From positions 1-15,400 of the forward strand of contig CALFSR010000155.1 in the NCBI GenBank assembly GCA_937916565.1: a stretch of DNA of 15,400 nucleotides, read 5' to 3'. The notes beneath the pieces are model-generated. The model did not search any database. It saw nothing but the letters and a program-made list of their open reading frames with translations, and was not told the origin of the DNA. Positions 5,938 through 15,400 of the stretch are shown in pieces. Within the stretch, counting starts at the first letter, position 1; every line of letters begins with the position of its first letter. A program made the translations under genes and the position numbers. The DNA is from an uncultured Bacillota bacterium. Its GTDB lineage: Bacteria > Bacillota > Limnochordia > Limnochordales > ZCTH02-B6.

Positions 5938-7875
5938 TTAGAGCCTCACTTGCACCCGGTACTCGCGCAGCCATGTGTCGATCTCGATCAAGTAGGCGAA
6001 AAACTGCGGGCCGGCCATGAGCTGCCCGAACCACGGTTCGTTGAAGACGGAGCTGCCCGGCGTACCGGCGCCCGTTGCGCCGGCACCCGCCGTGCCGCTC
6101 GCCACCGTGCCGGAGCTCGTAGCACCAGCGCCCGCCATGCGGCGGACGGTTTCCACGTCGATGAGAGGCACGAGGGGCGACTGCGGGTCGTCGAGGATCC
6201 GCAGGGCCCACCGGCGCACGGCCTCGGCGTATTCGGGCTGGTGGCTCTTGGGGTACGGGTTTTTGCGGCGGTAGAGCACCTCATCCGGGAGGACGCCCGC
6301 CAGCGCCCGGCGCAGGAGCCCCTTTTCCCGGCCGTCGCACGCCTTCATGTCCCACGGCACGTTCCACATGTACTCGACGAGCCGGTGGTCGGCAAAGGGC
6401 ACCCTCACCTCCAGCCCCGACGCCATGCTCATGCGGTCTTTGCGGTTGAGGAGCGTCACCATGAACCAGGTCAAGTTGAGGTACGAGATTTCCCGCAGGC
6501 GGCGCTCGCGCCCGGTTTCGCCGGGCAAGTGCGGCACCTCGGCCAGGCTCTCGTGGTAGCGCTGGGCCACGTACTCTTCGGGGCGGAGCCGTTCCCGCAG
6601 CCATGGCGCGAGCCACGACGCGCGGAGCTTCGTCGCCCGGGACCAGGGGAACGTGCCCGCATTGATGAGGTCTTCCCGGTGAAACCACGGGTAGCCGCCG
6701 AAGATCTCGTCGGCGCACTCGCCGGAGAGGGCCACGGTGGCGCCCCGCTTGATCTCCCGGCAGAAAAGATACAGCGAGCTGTCGATGTCGGTCATGCCGG
6801 GGAGGTCCCGGGCCCGGACGGCGTCGGGCAGGGCCGCGGCGAGGTCGGACGCGTCGATGAGCACCTGGTGGTGCACGGTGCCGTACGACTTCACCATGCG
6901 CTGGATGTAACGATCGTCGGTGTCGGGCTGAAAGGCGCTGGGCGTGAAATGTTCGGCGTTGCCCGTGTAGTCGATGGAGTACGTGTGGAGAGGCCCTTGG
7001 CCCTCCTCGGCCAGCGCCCGGGCGGCGAAGGCGGTGATGGCGCTGGAGTCCAGGCCGCCGGACAGCAGGGTGCAGACGGGGACGTCGGAGACGAGCTGGC
7101 GGCGAACCGCGTCGGCCAGCAACGAGCGCACCCGCTCGACGGTGGTGTCCAGGTCATCTTCGTGGGGCCGGCTTTCCAGGCGCCAGTACCGGCGGTGGGA
7201 AACCCCGTGCGGCGTGACGGTAACGCAGCAGCCGGGCTTCACCTCCCGCATGTCCCGGTAGACCGCATGGCCCGGCGTGCGGGCGGGGCCGAGGGCGAAC
7301 ACTTCGGCGAGGCCTTCGGCGTCGACGGCCGCGCTGACCTTGGGGTGGGCGAGCAGCGCCTTGGGCTCGGATCCAAACACGAAGCAGTCGCCCCGGTCGG
7401 CGTAAAACAGCGGCTTGACGCCCAGCCGATCCCGGGCCAGGAACAAGGTGCGCGCCGCATCGTCCCAGACGGCAAAGGCGAAAATGCCGTTGAGGCGTTC
7501 GACGCACGCCGGCCCCCATTGGATGTACGAGACGAGCAGGACCTCGGTGTCCGAGTGGGTGTGAAACCGCCATCCCCGGCTCTCAAGCTCCGCCCGGAGC
7601 TCCGCGGTGTTGTACAGCTCGCCGTTGTAGGTGATCACGTAGGCCGCATCGCCCACCCGCCGCTCCATGGGCTGGCCGCCGCCTTCGGGGTCTACGACGA
7701 TAAGCCGGCGATGGACGAGCACCGCCCCATGGGACATGTAGACGCCCGACGCGTCCGGCCCGCGACGGGCCAGCGCCTGCTGCATGGCTTGCGCCACGTC
7801 CATGTCCCCGCAGCTGTGCCCGTTGCCCGCATCCCGGCTCGCCCGCCGGTCCACCCAACCTGCGATCCCGCACAT
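5938..7875 (-). CDS. asnB: Asparagine synthetase (glutamine-hydrolysing)
   Basis: This enzyme makes asparagine from aspartate, ATP and glutamine in the cytoplasm. The class II glutaminase domain begins with MCGIAGWV; Cys2 becomes the N-terminal nucleophile after Met removal, and RRGPDASG (38-45) and YNGELYN (83-89) follow. The synthetase domain has the PP-loop LSGGLDSS (271-278) and SGECADEIFGGYPWF (384-398). The start at 7875 is fixed by the need for a free Cys2 and by GGGGGAG eight bases upstream, although the frame stays open 73 codons further to an ATG at 8094. The length is 645 residues. A Gly/Ala/Thr/Ser run (about 581-608) is inserted before the C-terminal block PWFGQLM. The stop at 5938 is followed by a small CCCGA/TCGGG stem (5921-5934) without a U-tract. 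It is divergent from carA. Confidence 0.95.
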   Translation of the reverse strand: MCGIAGWVDRRASRDAGNGHSCGDMDVAQAMQQALARRGPDASGVYMSHGAVLVHRRLIVVDPEGGGQPMERRVGDAAYVITYNGELYNTAELRAELESRGWRFHTHSDTEVLLVSYIQWGPACVERLNGIFAFAVWDDAARTLFLARDRLGVKPLFYADRGDCFVFGSEPKALLAHPKVSAAVDAEGLAEVFALGPARTPGHAVYRDMREVKPGCCVTVTPHGVSHRRYWRLESRPHEDDLDTTVERVRSLLADAVRRQLVSDVPVCTLLSGGLDSSAITAFAARALAEEGQGPLHTYSIDYTGNAEHFTPSAFQPDTDDRYIQRMVKSYGTVHHQVLIDASDLAAALPDAVRARDLPGMTDIDSSLYLFCREIKRGATVALSGECADEIFGGYPWFHREDLINAGTFPWSRATKLRASWLAPWLRERLRPEEYVAQRYHESLAEVPHLPGETGRERRLREISYLNLTWFMVTLLNRKDRMSMASGLEVRVPFADHRLVEYMWNVPWDMKACDGREKGLLRRALAGVLPDEVLYRRKNPYPKSHQPEYAEAVRRWALRILDDPQSPLVPLIDVETVRRMAGAGATSSGTVASGTAGAGATGAGTPGSSVFNEPWFGQLMAGPQFFAYLIEIDTWLREYRVQVRL

Positions 7876-7898
7876 CGCGCCCACTCCCCCCGCCTGCC

Positions 7899-7904
7899 AG
7901 TATA
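7899..7904 (-). promoter_or_regulatory. Possible -10 box of asnB
   Basis: TATACT on the minus strand (5 of 6 to the consensus) lies 23 bases upstream of the asnB ATG at 7875. No good -35 box is found 16-18 bases further upstream. If used, transcription starts near 7892 with a leader of only about 17 bases, and the upstream in-frame extension would not be transcribed from it. Confidence 0.35.
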
Positions 7905-7950
7905 AGCGGGCGCGGCCGGAAGGTGACGCTGCGCCGCGCGACGGCGCGAT

Positions 7951-8034
7951 CGTGATGGTTGCCCCGCCCGGCAGCGTGGTTGCCCCGCCTCCGGCAACGA
8001 TGGTGCCTTGACCGGCAGCGATGGTTGCCTTGCC
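7951..8034 (-). repeat. Imperfect tandem repeat, four units of about 21 bases, upstream of asnB
   Basis: Units lie at 8014-8034, 7993-8013, 7970-7992 and 7951-7969 (21, 21, 23 and 19 bases). On the minus strand all share a core like GGCAACCATC followed by GCTGCC or similar. The repeat lies in the open extension of the asnB frame, where it would read as a Gly/Ala/Thr/Ile heptapeptide repeat (GKATIAA, GQGTIVA). Whether it is translated is doubtful; it may simply be a replication-slippage array. Confidence 0.6.
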
Positions 8035-8209
8035 CGGCCTTGACCGGTGGGCGAGGGCAGGTGGGGCGGGTGGTCGCCGGCGGGCGGTTTTCATGCGATT
8101 GGATCCTTATGCACACCCAGGCAGCGGGACCTCGGGACGCGGCCCGTCGAGGGCCGCAGCGTTCCGCCGCATTCACCGGGATTGGGAACATATTCATCCA
8201 TTTTCTCCC

Positions 8210-8238
8210 TTGTAAGCCCGCCGCTGATGTGGTATAAA
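8210..8238 (+). promoter_or_regulatory. Promoter of carAB
   Basis: TTGTAA (8210-8215; 4 of 6 to the -35 consensus) and TATAAA (8233-8238; 5 of 6 to the -10 consensus) are separated by exactly 17 bases. Transcription would start near 8245, giving a leader of about 130 bases before carA. The upstream ARG box overlaps the -10 and the stronger one lies just after the start point, a repressing position. Confidence 0.65.
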
Positions 8239-8267
8239 AACAAGCGCTGACTGAATAAGTATACGAG
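8229..8267 (+). promoter_or_regulatory. ARG boxes (ArgR operator) of carAB
   Basis: The site at 8250-8267 contains TGAATAAGTATAC and matches 8 of 10 core positions of the ARG-box pattern. Exactly 3 bases upstream, 8229-8246 is a weaker half-like site (4 of 10 core, all four central bases A/T). The 21-base spacing equals that of the argG pair. This suggests that carAB is repressed by arginine through ArgR. Confidence 0.6.
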
Positions 8268-8272
8268 CCGCA

Positions 8273-8346
8273 CCCGGGTTTCCCGGGCCAGCCTCTCGGT
8301 CCGGCGCCAACGGCACGGCCCGGCGGGCGCCCGGCGGGTTTCCCGG
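8273..8346 (+). repeat. Two palindromic copies of a 12-base repeat in the carA leader
   Basis: CGGGTTTCCCGG occurs exactly at 8275-8286 and at 8335-8346, 60 bases apart. The first copy extends to CCCGGG-TTT-CCCGGG (8273-8287), a 6-base-pair stem with a three-base loop; the second forms a 4-pair stem. Both fall in the probable untranslated leader of carA. No U-tract follows, so this is not an intrinsic terminator. Confidence 0.5.
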
Positions 8347-8375
8347 TGCGATCCTCACCCCTGGGGCGGGATGAC

Positions 8376-9479
8376 ATGCGGGCACAGATTGTGTTGGAAG
8401 ACGGGTTTCACCTGGTGGGTGAGGCGTTTGCCGGGGAAGGCGAGGTGTGCGGCGAGATCGTCTTTAACACCGCGCACAGCGGCTACCAGGAAGTCCTCAC
8501 CGACCCCTCCTACAAAGGCCAGGCGGTGGTGTTTACCTACCCCCACATCGGCAACTACGGCGTGAACCCGGAAGACGCGGAGTCGAGCCAGATCGCGCCG
8601 TGCGCGGTCATCGTGCGGGAGTACACGCCCCGCCCGTCCAGCTGGCGGGCGACCATGAGCCTGGCGGAGTGGCTGGACGGCTCAGGCGTCATCGGGGTGC
8701 ACCAAGTCGACACCCGGGCTCTGGTAGCCCACTTGCGGGAGAAAGGGGCCCTCAAGGGGATCATCACGACACGGGACGAGGACGTGGCGACGCTGGCCCG
8801 CAAGGCGGCGGAGAGCCCGGGCGTGGTCGGGCAGGACCTGGTCAAGCTCGTCGGGTGCCGCCAGGCGTACCAGTACGCGGCGGGCGGCCGCTGCCACGTG
8901 GCCGTGCTTGACTGCGGCGTCAAAAAGAGCATCCTCGACAGCCTGGCCGGCCTCGGCTGCAAGGTGACGGTGCTGCCGTCCGTCACGCCGGCGGTCATCA
9001 TCCAGCGGCTGCGTCCCGATGCCTTGGTGTTGTCCAACGGGCCGGGCGATCCCCGCAGCCTGCCGTACCTCGTCCAGACGGTCGATCAGTTGCTGGGCAA
9101 AGTTCCCATCCTGGGCATCTGCCTCGGCCACCAGATCGTGGCCCAGGCGGCCGGCCTGCCCATCTACAAGCTCAAGTTCGGCCACCACGGCGTCAACCAC
9201 CCGGTGCAGGACCTCGCGTCGGGCAAGGTGGTGGTGACGAGCCAAAACCACGGTTTCGCCGTGGCCACGCCGCAAAACGCGAACAAGTTCCGGGTGCGCC
9301 GCCCGCAAGGCGTCGTCCGCGGGGCGGTGACCCACCGCAGCCTCTACGACGGGACGGTGGAGGGCCTCGCGCTCCCCGACCTTAAGGTGTACACGTACCA
9401 GTACCACCCCGAGGCGGGGCCGGGACCCCACGACGCCCGGGTGCATTTCGCCCGGTTTCTTGAGAGGATTGGTGCCTGA
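8376..9479 (+). CDS. carA: Carbamoyl-phosphate synthase, small (glutaminase) subunit
   Basis: CarA hydrolyses glutamine and passes ammonia through a tunnel to CarB for carbamoyl phosphate, the precursor of arginine and pyrimidines. The N-terminal CPS domain shows LEDGF (7-11), LTDPSYKGQ (41-49) and YPHIGNYGVN (55-64). The C-terminal class I glutaminase domain has SNGPGDP (220-226), nucleophile C249 in GICLGHQ, and H344/E346 in YHPEAGPGPHDA. All catalytic residues are present. The ATG at 8376 gives 367 residues and aligns with the family start (MRAQIVLEDG). An in-frame GTG at 8346 would add ten unmatched residues. The ribosome site is modest (GGGCGGGATGA). Only one base separates the stop from the carB ATG, so the two are coupled. 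The promoter carries ARG boxes. Confidence 0.97.
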   Translation: MRAQIVLEDGFHLVGEAFAGEGEVCGEIVFNTAHSGYQEVLTDPSYKGQAVVFTYPHIGNYGVNPEDAESSQIAPCAVIVREYTPRPSSWRATMSLAEWLDGSGVIGVHQVDTRALVAHLREKGALKGIITTRDEDVATLARKAAESPGVVGQDLVKLVGCRQAYQYAAGGRCHVAVLDCGVKKSILDSLAGLGCKVTVLPSVTPAVIIQRLRPDALVLSNGPGDPRSLPYLVQTVDQLLGKVPILGICLGHQIVAQAAGLPIYKLKFGHHGVNHPVQDLASGKVVVTSQNHGFAVATPQNANKFRVRRPQGVVRGAVTHRSLYDGTVEGLALPDLKVYTYQYHPEAGPGPHDARVHFARFLERIGA

Positions 9480-9480
9480 A

Positions 9481-12870
<3,390 letters not shown>

Positions 12871-12919
12871 GCGGAGCCGGCTGCCGCGAAAAAAGGGGGA
12901 CCTCACAAAGCAAAATCGA

Positions 12920-12945
12920 AAAGGCCGGGATCATTCCCGGCCTTT
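12920..12945. terminator. Bidirectional intrinsic terminator between carB and dapL
   Basis: AAAGGCCGGGA (12920-12930) and TCCCGGCCTTT (12935-12945) are perfect complements around the loop TCAT, an 11-base-pair stem. On the plus strand it is followed by CAATTTC, a poor U-tract; on the minus strand the A-rich bases to its left (12911-12922) give a U-rich run (TTTTCGATTTTG). It lies between convergent genes (carB stop 12870, dapL stop 12951) and should serve both, better for dapL. Confidence 0.85.
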
Positions 12946-12950
12946 CAATT

Positions 12951-14192
12951 TCAGTCGAACACGTACTCCGTGCTTGCCAGGCGCCGTCGGAGTTCCTCCA
13001 TGACCCGCCGCTCGTCGGCCTCGGTTTCGGCTTCAAAGGTGACGGAGAACCGTATGTGGGGGCCGGCCTCGTCCCACGGCACCGTGGCGATGAGCTTATT
13101 GGCGATGAGCCACTCGGAGAAGTCTTCGGCGCTGGCAAACCGCTCGCCGCCACGGGTGGCGCTCGGCGCCGGGACGTACATGTAAAAGCTGCCCCGCGGC
13201 TTGGTGGCCGGGAAACCGGCCTCCCGCAGCACCTGCGTGAGCATGTCCAGGCGGCGGCTGTAGCGCTGGCAGGCGGCGGCGGTGATCTCCGGCTGCTCCA
13301 GCGCCCGGATGGCCGCCCACTGGATGGCCCGGAACTGCCCCGAGTCGGTGTTGTCCTTGACGTGGGCAAAGGCTTTGACCGCCAGCTCGTTGCCGCACAC
13401 CCACCCCATGCGCCAGCCGGTCATGTTGAACGCCTTGGAGAGCGAGTGGACCTCCACGGCCACCTCTTGCGCGCCCGGGACCGACAAGATGCTGAGCGGT
13501 TTCTCGCCGTCGTAGACGAGGGCCGCATAGGCCGCGTCGTGGACGACGAGGATGTCGTGGCGCCGGGCAAACTCCACCGCCTGCTGGAAAAACTCCCGGG
13601 TCGCGACGGCGCCCGTGGGATTGTTTGGGTAATTGAGGTAGAGGATCTTTGCCCGGCGGCGCTGCTCCGGCGTCAGGCGCTCCAGGTCCGGCAGGAACCC
13701 GTTCGCGGGCAAGAGGGGGAGCTCCACGACCTCGCCGCCCAGGTACCTGGTGTACGTGGCGATGACCGGATAGCCCGGGACGGTGGTGACCGTGATATCC
13801 CCCGGGTTGATAAAGGCGAGCGGCAAGAGCGCCAGGGCGGGTTTAGAGCCGATGCTGGGGCAGATGTGCTTTTCCGGGTCCAGCCCCGGCACGCCGTAGA
13901 CCCGCGCCATGTAGCGGGCGGCGGCTTCCCTGAATTGCGGGATGCCGTTGTCCGCGTAAAAGCGGTTCTCCGGCCGCGCCGCCTGGGCGGCCAGCTCGTC
14001 CACGACGGACGCGTCCGCCATCCGGTCGGGCTCGCCGACGCCCATGTCGATGAGCTCGACGTCCGGGTGAGCTTGGCGCGCCGCGGCCACCGCCGCCTTG
14101 ATCCGGGCAAACTTGTAGACCCGGTTCCCCATGCCAAAGCGCGGCCCGCCGATGCGCTCCGCCAGCAGGCCGCGTGCGATGCCTTCCGCCAT
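12951..14192 (-). CDS. dapL: LL-diaminopimelate aminotransferase
   Basis: This is a PLP aminotransferase of fold type I that converts tetrahydrodipicolinate directly to LL-diaminopimelate with glutamate as donor, bypassing the acylated DapD/C/E steps. Family features are YADNGIPQF (79-87), PSIGSKPALALLPLAFINPGD (within 112-132), LNYPNNPTGA (186-195), HDAAY (218-222) and HSLSKAFNMTGWRMG (249-263), in which K253 should form the PLP Schiff base. R381 in HIRFSV is the expected carboxylate-binding arginine. The length is 413 residues, normal. AAGGAG lies 13 bases before the ATG at 14192, rather far, but no better start is visible. It follows dapF by 86 bases on the same strand, and DapF uses its product, which strongly supports DapL over a generic aspartate-type aminotransferase. 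The terminator at 12920-12945 ends the unit. Confidence 0.88.
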   Translation of the reverse strand: MAEGIARGLLAERIGGPRFGMGNRVYKFARIKAAVAAARQAHPDVELIDMGVGEPDRMADASVVDELAAQAARPENRFYADNGIPQFREAAARYMARVYGVPGLDPEKHICPSIGSKPALALLPLAFINPGDITVTTVPGYPVIATYTRYLGGEVVELPLLPANGFLPDLERLTPEQRRRAKILYLNYPNNPTGAVATREFFQQAVEFARRHDILVVHDAAYAALVYDGEKPLSILSVPGAQEVAVEVHSLSKAFNMTGWRMGWVCGNELAVKAFAHVKDNTDSGQFRAIQWAAIRALEQPEITAAACQRYSRRLDMLTQVLREAGFPATKPRGSFYMYVPAPSATRGGERFASAEDFSEWLIANKLIATVPWDEAGPHIRFSVTFEAETEADERRVMEELRRRLASTEYVFD

Positions 14193-14278
14193 ACGTTGTT
14201 ACCTGCTCCTTTCCCCAAACCGCGCCGCCGGCGCCCGCAAATCCGCCGGATCGCGGGCCCAAAGCCGGAGCGGACTCG

Positions 14279-15205
14279 TCAAGCCCGAGCCCCGGTCACC
14301 GCCCGCAGCAGTTCGCCGCTGAGTTCACCGGTGCAGATGTACTCGCAGGGACCCGTCATGTAGACGCGATCATTGCTTGCCCACTCGATATCCAAACCTC
14401 CGCCCGGCATGTGGACGGTGACCCGCCGGTCCGTGAAACCGAGCAAGGCGGCGGCGACGGCGCTCGCGCACGCTCCGGTGCCGCAGGCGTTGGTCTCCCC
14501 GCTGCCCCGTTCCCACACCCGCATGCGCAGGTTGTTTTTGTCCAAGACCTGGATAAACTCGACGTTCACGCCTTTGGGAAACGCGGCGTGGGTTTCCAGC
14601 CGGGGGCCGAGCGTGCGCACCGGGGCCGCGTCCACATCGTCCACGAAGAGCACGCAGTGGGGGTTTCCCATGGAGACCGCGGTCACATGGCAAACTTCTC
14701 CGTCGACCGCGAGCGGTTCGTTGAGGACGGGCCCCTCGTCGGCGGCAGGCGGACGGCCGGGCTTGCCGTCCCGGTGGGCGGCTTGGTGCGCGCCAGGGAG
14801 CACCATGGGCAAATCGGCCGGACGCAGGCGCGGCCTGCCCATATCCACCCGCACGGCGGTTACCTCTCCGTCGGTGCGCACCAGCTGCAGGTCAAGCACG
14901 CCCGCGAGCGTCTCCACCTGAAGGCGGTCGCCTTGGAGGAGTCCGGAGTCGGCGGCGTAGCGGGCGAGGCAACGAATCCCGTTGCCGCACATCTCGCCCT
15001 CGCTGCCGTCGGCGTTGAACATGCGCATGCGCAAATCCGCCCGGTCCGAAGGAAGGATGAGGATGAGGCCGTCGGACCCGATGCCGAAACCGGGATCGCT
15101 CACCCGGCGCGCCAAAGCCGGCCAATCGATGGCCGGCGACGACTGGGTGACGAGGTCAATATAAATGTAGCTATTGCCCAAGCCGTGAAGCTTGGCGAAA
15201 CGCAT
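14279..15205 (-). CDS. dapF: Diaminopimelate epimerase
   Basis: DapF converts LL-DAP to meso-DAP, used for peptidoglycan cross-links and for lysine. It is a PLP-independent racemase with two active-site cysteines, both present: C73 in ADGSEGEMCGNGIRC and C241 in GSGETNACGTGACAS. The N-terminal FAKLHGLGNSY (3-13), FGIGSDGL (40-47) and SMGNPHCVLFVDDVD (178-192) are typical. At 308 residues it is some 25-30 longer than common homologues. The excess is a Gly/Pro/Ala/His-rich stretch (about 137-160) between the two domains. The ATG at 15205 has GGGGTGA six bases upstream. It lies 153 bases downstream of glnA on the same strand, with a long inverted repeat in that gap, and is upstream of dapL. Confidence 0.97.
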   Translation of the reverse strand: MRFAKLHGLGNSYIYIDLVTQSSPAIDWPALARRVSDPGFGIGSDGLILILPSDRADLRMRMFNADGSEGEMCGNGIRCLARYAADSGLLQGDRLQVETLAGVLDLQLVRTDGEVTAVRVDMGRPRLRPADLPMVLPGAHQAAHRDGKPGRPPAADEGPVLNEPLAVDGEVCHVTAVSMGNPHCVLFVDDVDAAPVRTLGPRLETHAAFPKGVNVEFIQVLDKNNLRMRVWERGSGETNACGTGACASAVAAALLGFTDRRVTVHMPGGGLDIEWASNDRVYMTGPCEYICTGELSGELLRAVTGARA

Positions 15206-15226
15206 GCCGGTTCACCCCGCGGCGTC

Positions 15227-15295
15227 GCGTGAGAAAGCCGGGGCCGCGCCCGGGCGGCGAGGCGGCAAGGGGCGGGCACGGCCCGGATCTCACGC
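15227..15295 (-). promoter_or_regulatory. Long inverted repeat in the glnA-dapF gap
   Basis: GCGTGAGA (15227-15234) and TCTCACGC (15288-15295) are perfect complements, and just inside them CCGGGGCC (15238-15245) pairs with GGCCCGG (15280-15286) apart from one bulged base. The remaining GC-rich loop is about 34 bases. In the minus-strand RNA this makes a strong stem-loop ending about 20 bases before the dapF start, with no U-tract. It may be an RNA processing or stability element between glnA and dapF, or a leader of dapF. Confidence 0.5.
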
Positions 15296-15358
15296 AAAGG
15301 AGGCTAGAGCGGAGGACTGGCGGGTCAGGTTTCCCTTGTTGCCGCGCCAGGTAGGGGT

Positions 15359-15400
15359 CTAATACCCCGCCAGGGACGTGTCGATCTCCCACTGGTGCAC
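15359..15400 (-). CDS. glnA: Probable glutamine synthetase, C-terminal 13 codons (partial)
   Basis: Reading the minus strand from the right edge, the frame gives VHQWEIDTSLAGY and then TAG at 15361-15359. The pattern (V)xxWEIDxxLxxY followed by stop resembles the C-terminal end of type I glutamine synthetases, which usually end in a WE-x(5,6)-Y motif. Only 13 residues are visible, so this is recognition from a short but characteristic end. It reads toward dapF. If correct, the enzyme makes the glutamine consumed by HisH, AsnB and CarA. Confidence 0.65.
   Translation of the reverse strand: MHQWEIDTSLAGY

Larger units (their letters stand above)
7876..8375. other. Divergent intergenic region asnB / carA
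   Basis: These 500 bases hold, from the asnB side, a minus-strand -10-like box (7899-7904), an imperfect 21-base repeat array (7951-8034), the carA promoter (8210-8238), ARG boxes (8229-8267) and paired palindromes in the carA leader (8273-8346). On the minus strand the asnB frame stays open to 8094, and a 36-codon open frame (8201-8091) overlaps that ATG as ATGA. I do not annotate either as coding: codon choice is mixed and neither has a recognisable protein motif. Confidence 0.6.

Noticed and set aside
3462..7875. AsnB-like, HisH and HisF as an acetamidino-sugar system like WbpG-HisH2-HisF2
   Set aside because: WbpG-type proteins lack the glutaminase half, whereas this AsnB has Cys2 and a complete glutaminase domain. 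No sugar or surface-polysaccharide genes are nearby, and a DUF3800 gene separates asnB from hisHF.
5857..7905. Long plus-strand open frame (682 codons) antisense to asnB
   Set aside because: asnB on the other strand has all catalytic motifs. The plus frame has no family motif and is open only because high GC at third codon positions removes stops on the opposite strand.
8245..8375. PyrR-type attenuator in the carA leader
   Set aside because: No PyrR binding-loop consensus and no terminator with U-tract are visible. The regulatory sites present are ARG boxes.
15206..15358. Lysine riboswitch ahead of dapF
   Set aside because: The gap of 153 bases is shorter than a lysine riboswitch with its expression platform, and I do not see its conserved core. 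The only clear structure is the long inverted repeat.

Overview
The window is a stretch of bacterial chromosome made almost entirely of amino-acid biosynthesis genes. Base composition is high-GC: a hand count of one 60-base line inside argH (2281-2340) gives 43/60 G+C. Shine-Dalgarno sites are AGGAGG-like, several promoters have recognisable -35/-10 boxes, and meso-diaminopimelate is made through LL-DAP aminotransferase (DapL). This suggests a high-GC member of the Bacillota (Symbiobacterium/Limnochordia-like), but that is a guess from gene content; no rRNA or other marker is present.

Layout from left to right. (1) 1-399, minus: N-terminal part of a secreted gamma-glutamyltransferase, cut by the window edge. 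(2) 703-3401, plus: argG-argH, overlapping by one base, behind a promoter covered by two ArgR-type ARG boxes. (3) 3462-4865, minus: hisH-hisF without the rest of a his operon. (4) 4967-5743, minus: a DUF3800 protein of lower GC, with its own promoter and a terminator/antiterminator-like leader. It looks like an insertion between hisH and asnB. (5) 5938-7875, minus: asnB, glutamine-hydrolysing asparagine synthetase. (6) 8376-12870, plus: carA-carB, again behind a promoter with ARG boxes, ending at a strong hairpin terminator at 12920-12945. (7) 12951-15205, minus: dapF followed by dapL, which turn tetrahydrodipicolinate into meso-DAP. (8) 15359-15400, minus: last 13 codons of a probable glutamine synthetase (glnA).

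How the genes fit together. carAB (carbamoyl phosphate) and argGH (citrulline to arginine) are two parts of one pathway, and both carry the same kind of operator, so they are probably one ArgR regulon. The regulatory domain of CarB has lost most residues known to bind UMP/IMP in the E. coli enzyme, which would suit an arginine-dedicated carbamoyl-phosphate synthetase. GlnA makes glutamine; CarA, HisH and AsnB consume its amide nitrogen; GGT handles gamma-glutamyl compounds outside the cell. The window is thus rich in glutamine metabolism, although transcription is split into separate blocks.

Most of the window is ordinary housekeeping sequence. The parts worth a second look are the DUF3800 gene and its leader, the degenerate CarB regulatory domain, the Ala/Pro/Gly-rich additions to CarB, AsnB and ArgG, the repeat-bearing in-frame extension upstream of asnB, and a long inverted repeat ahead of dapF. 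I see no rRNA, tRNA, CRISPR array, insertion sequence or replication origin.
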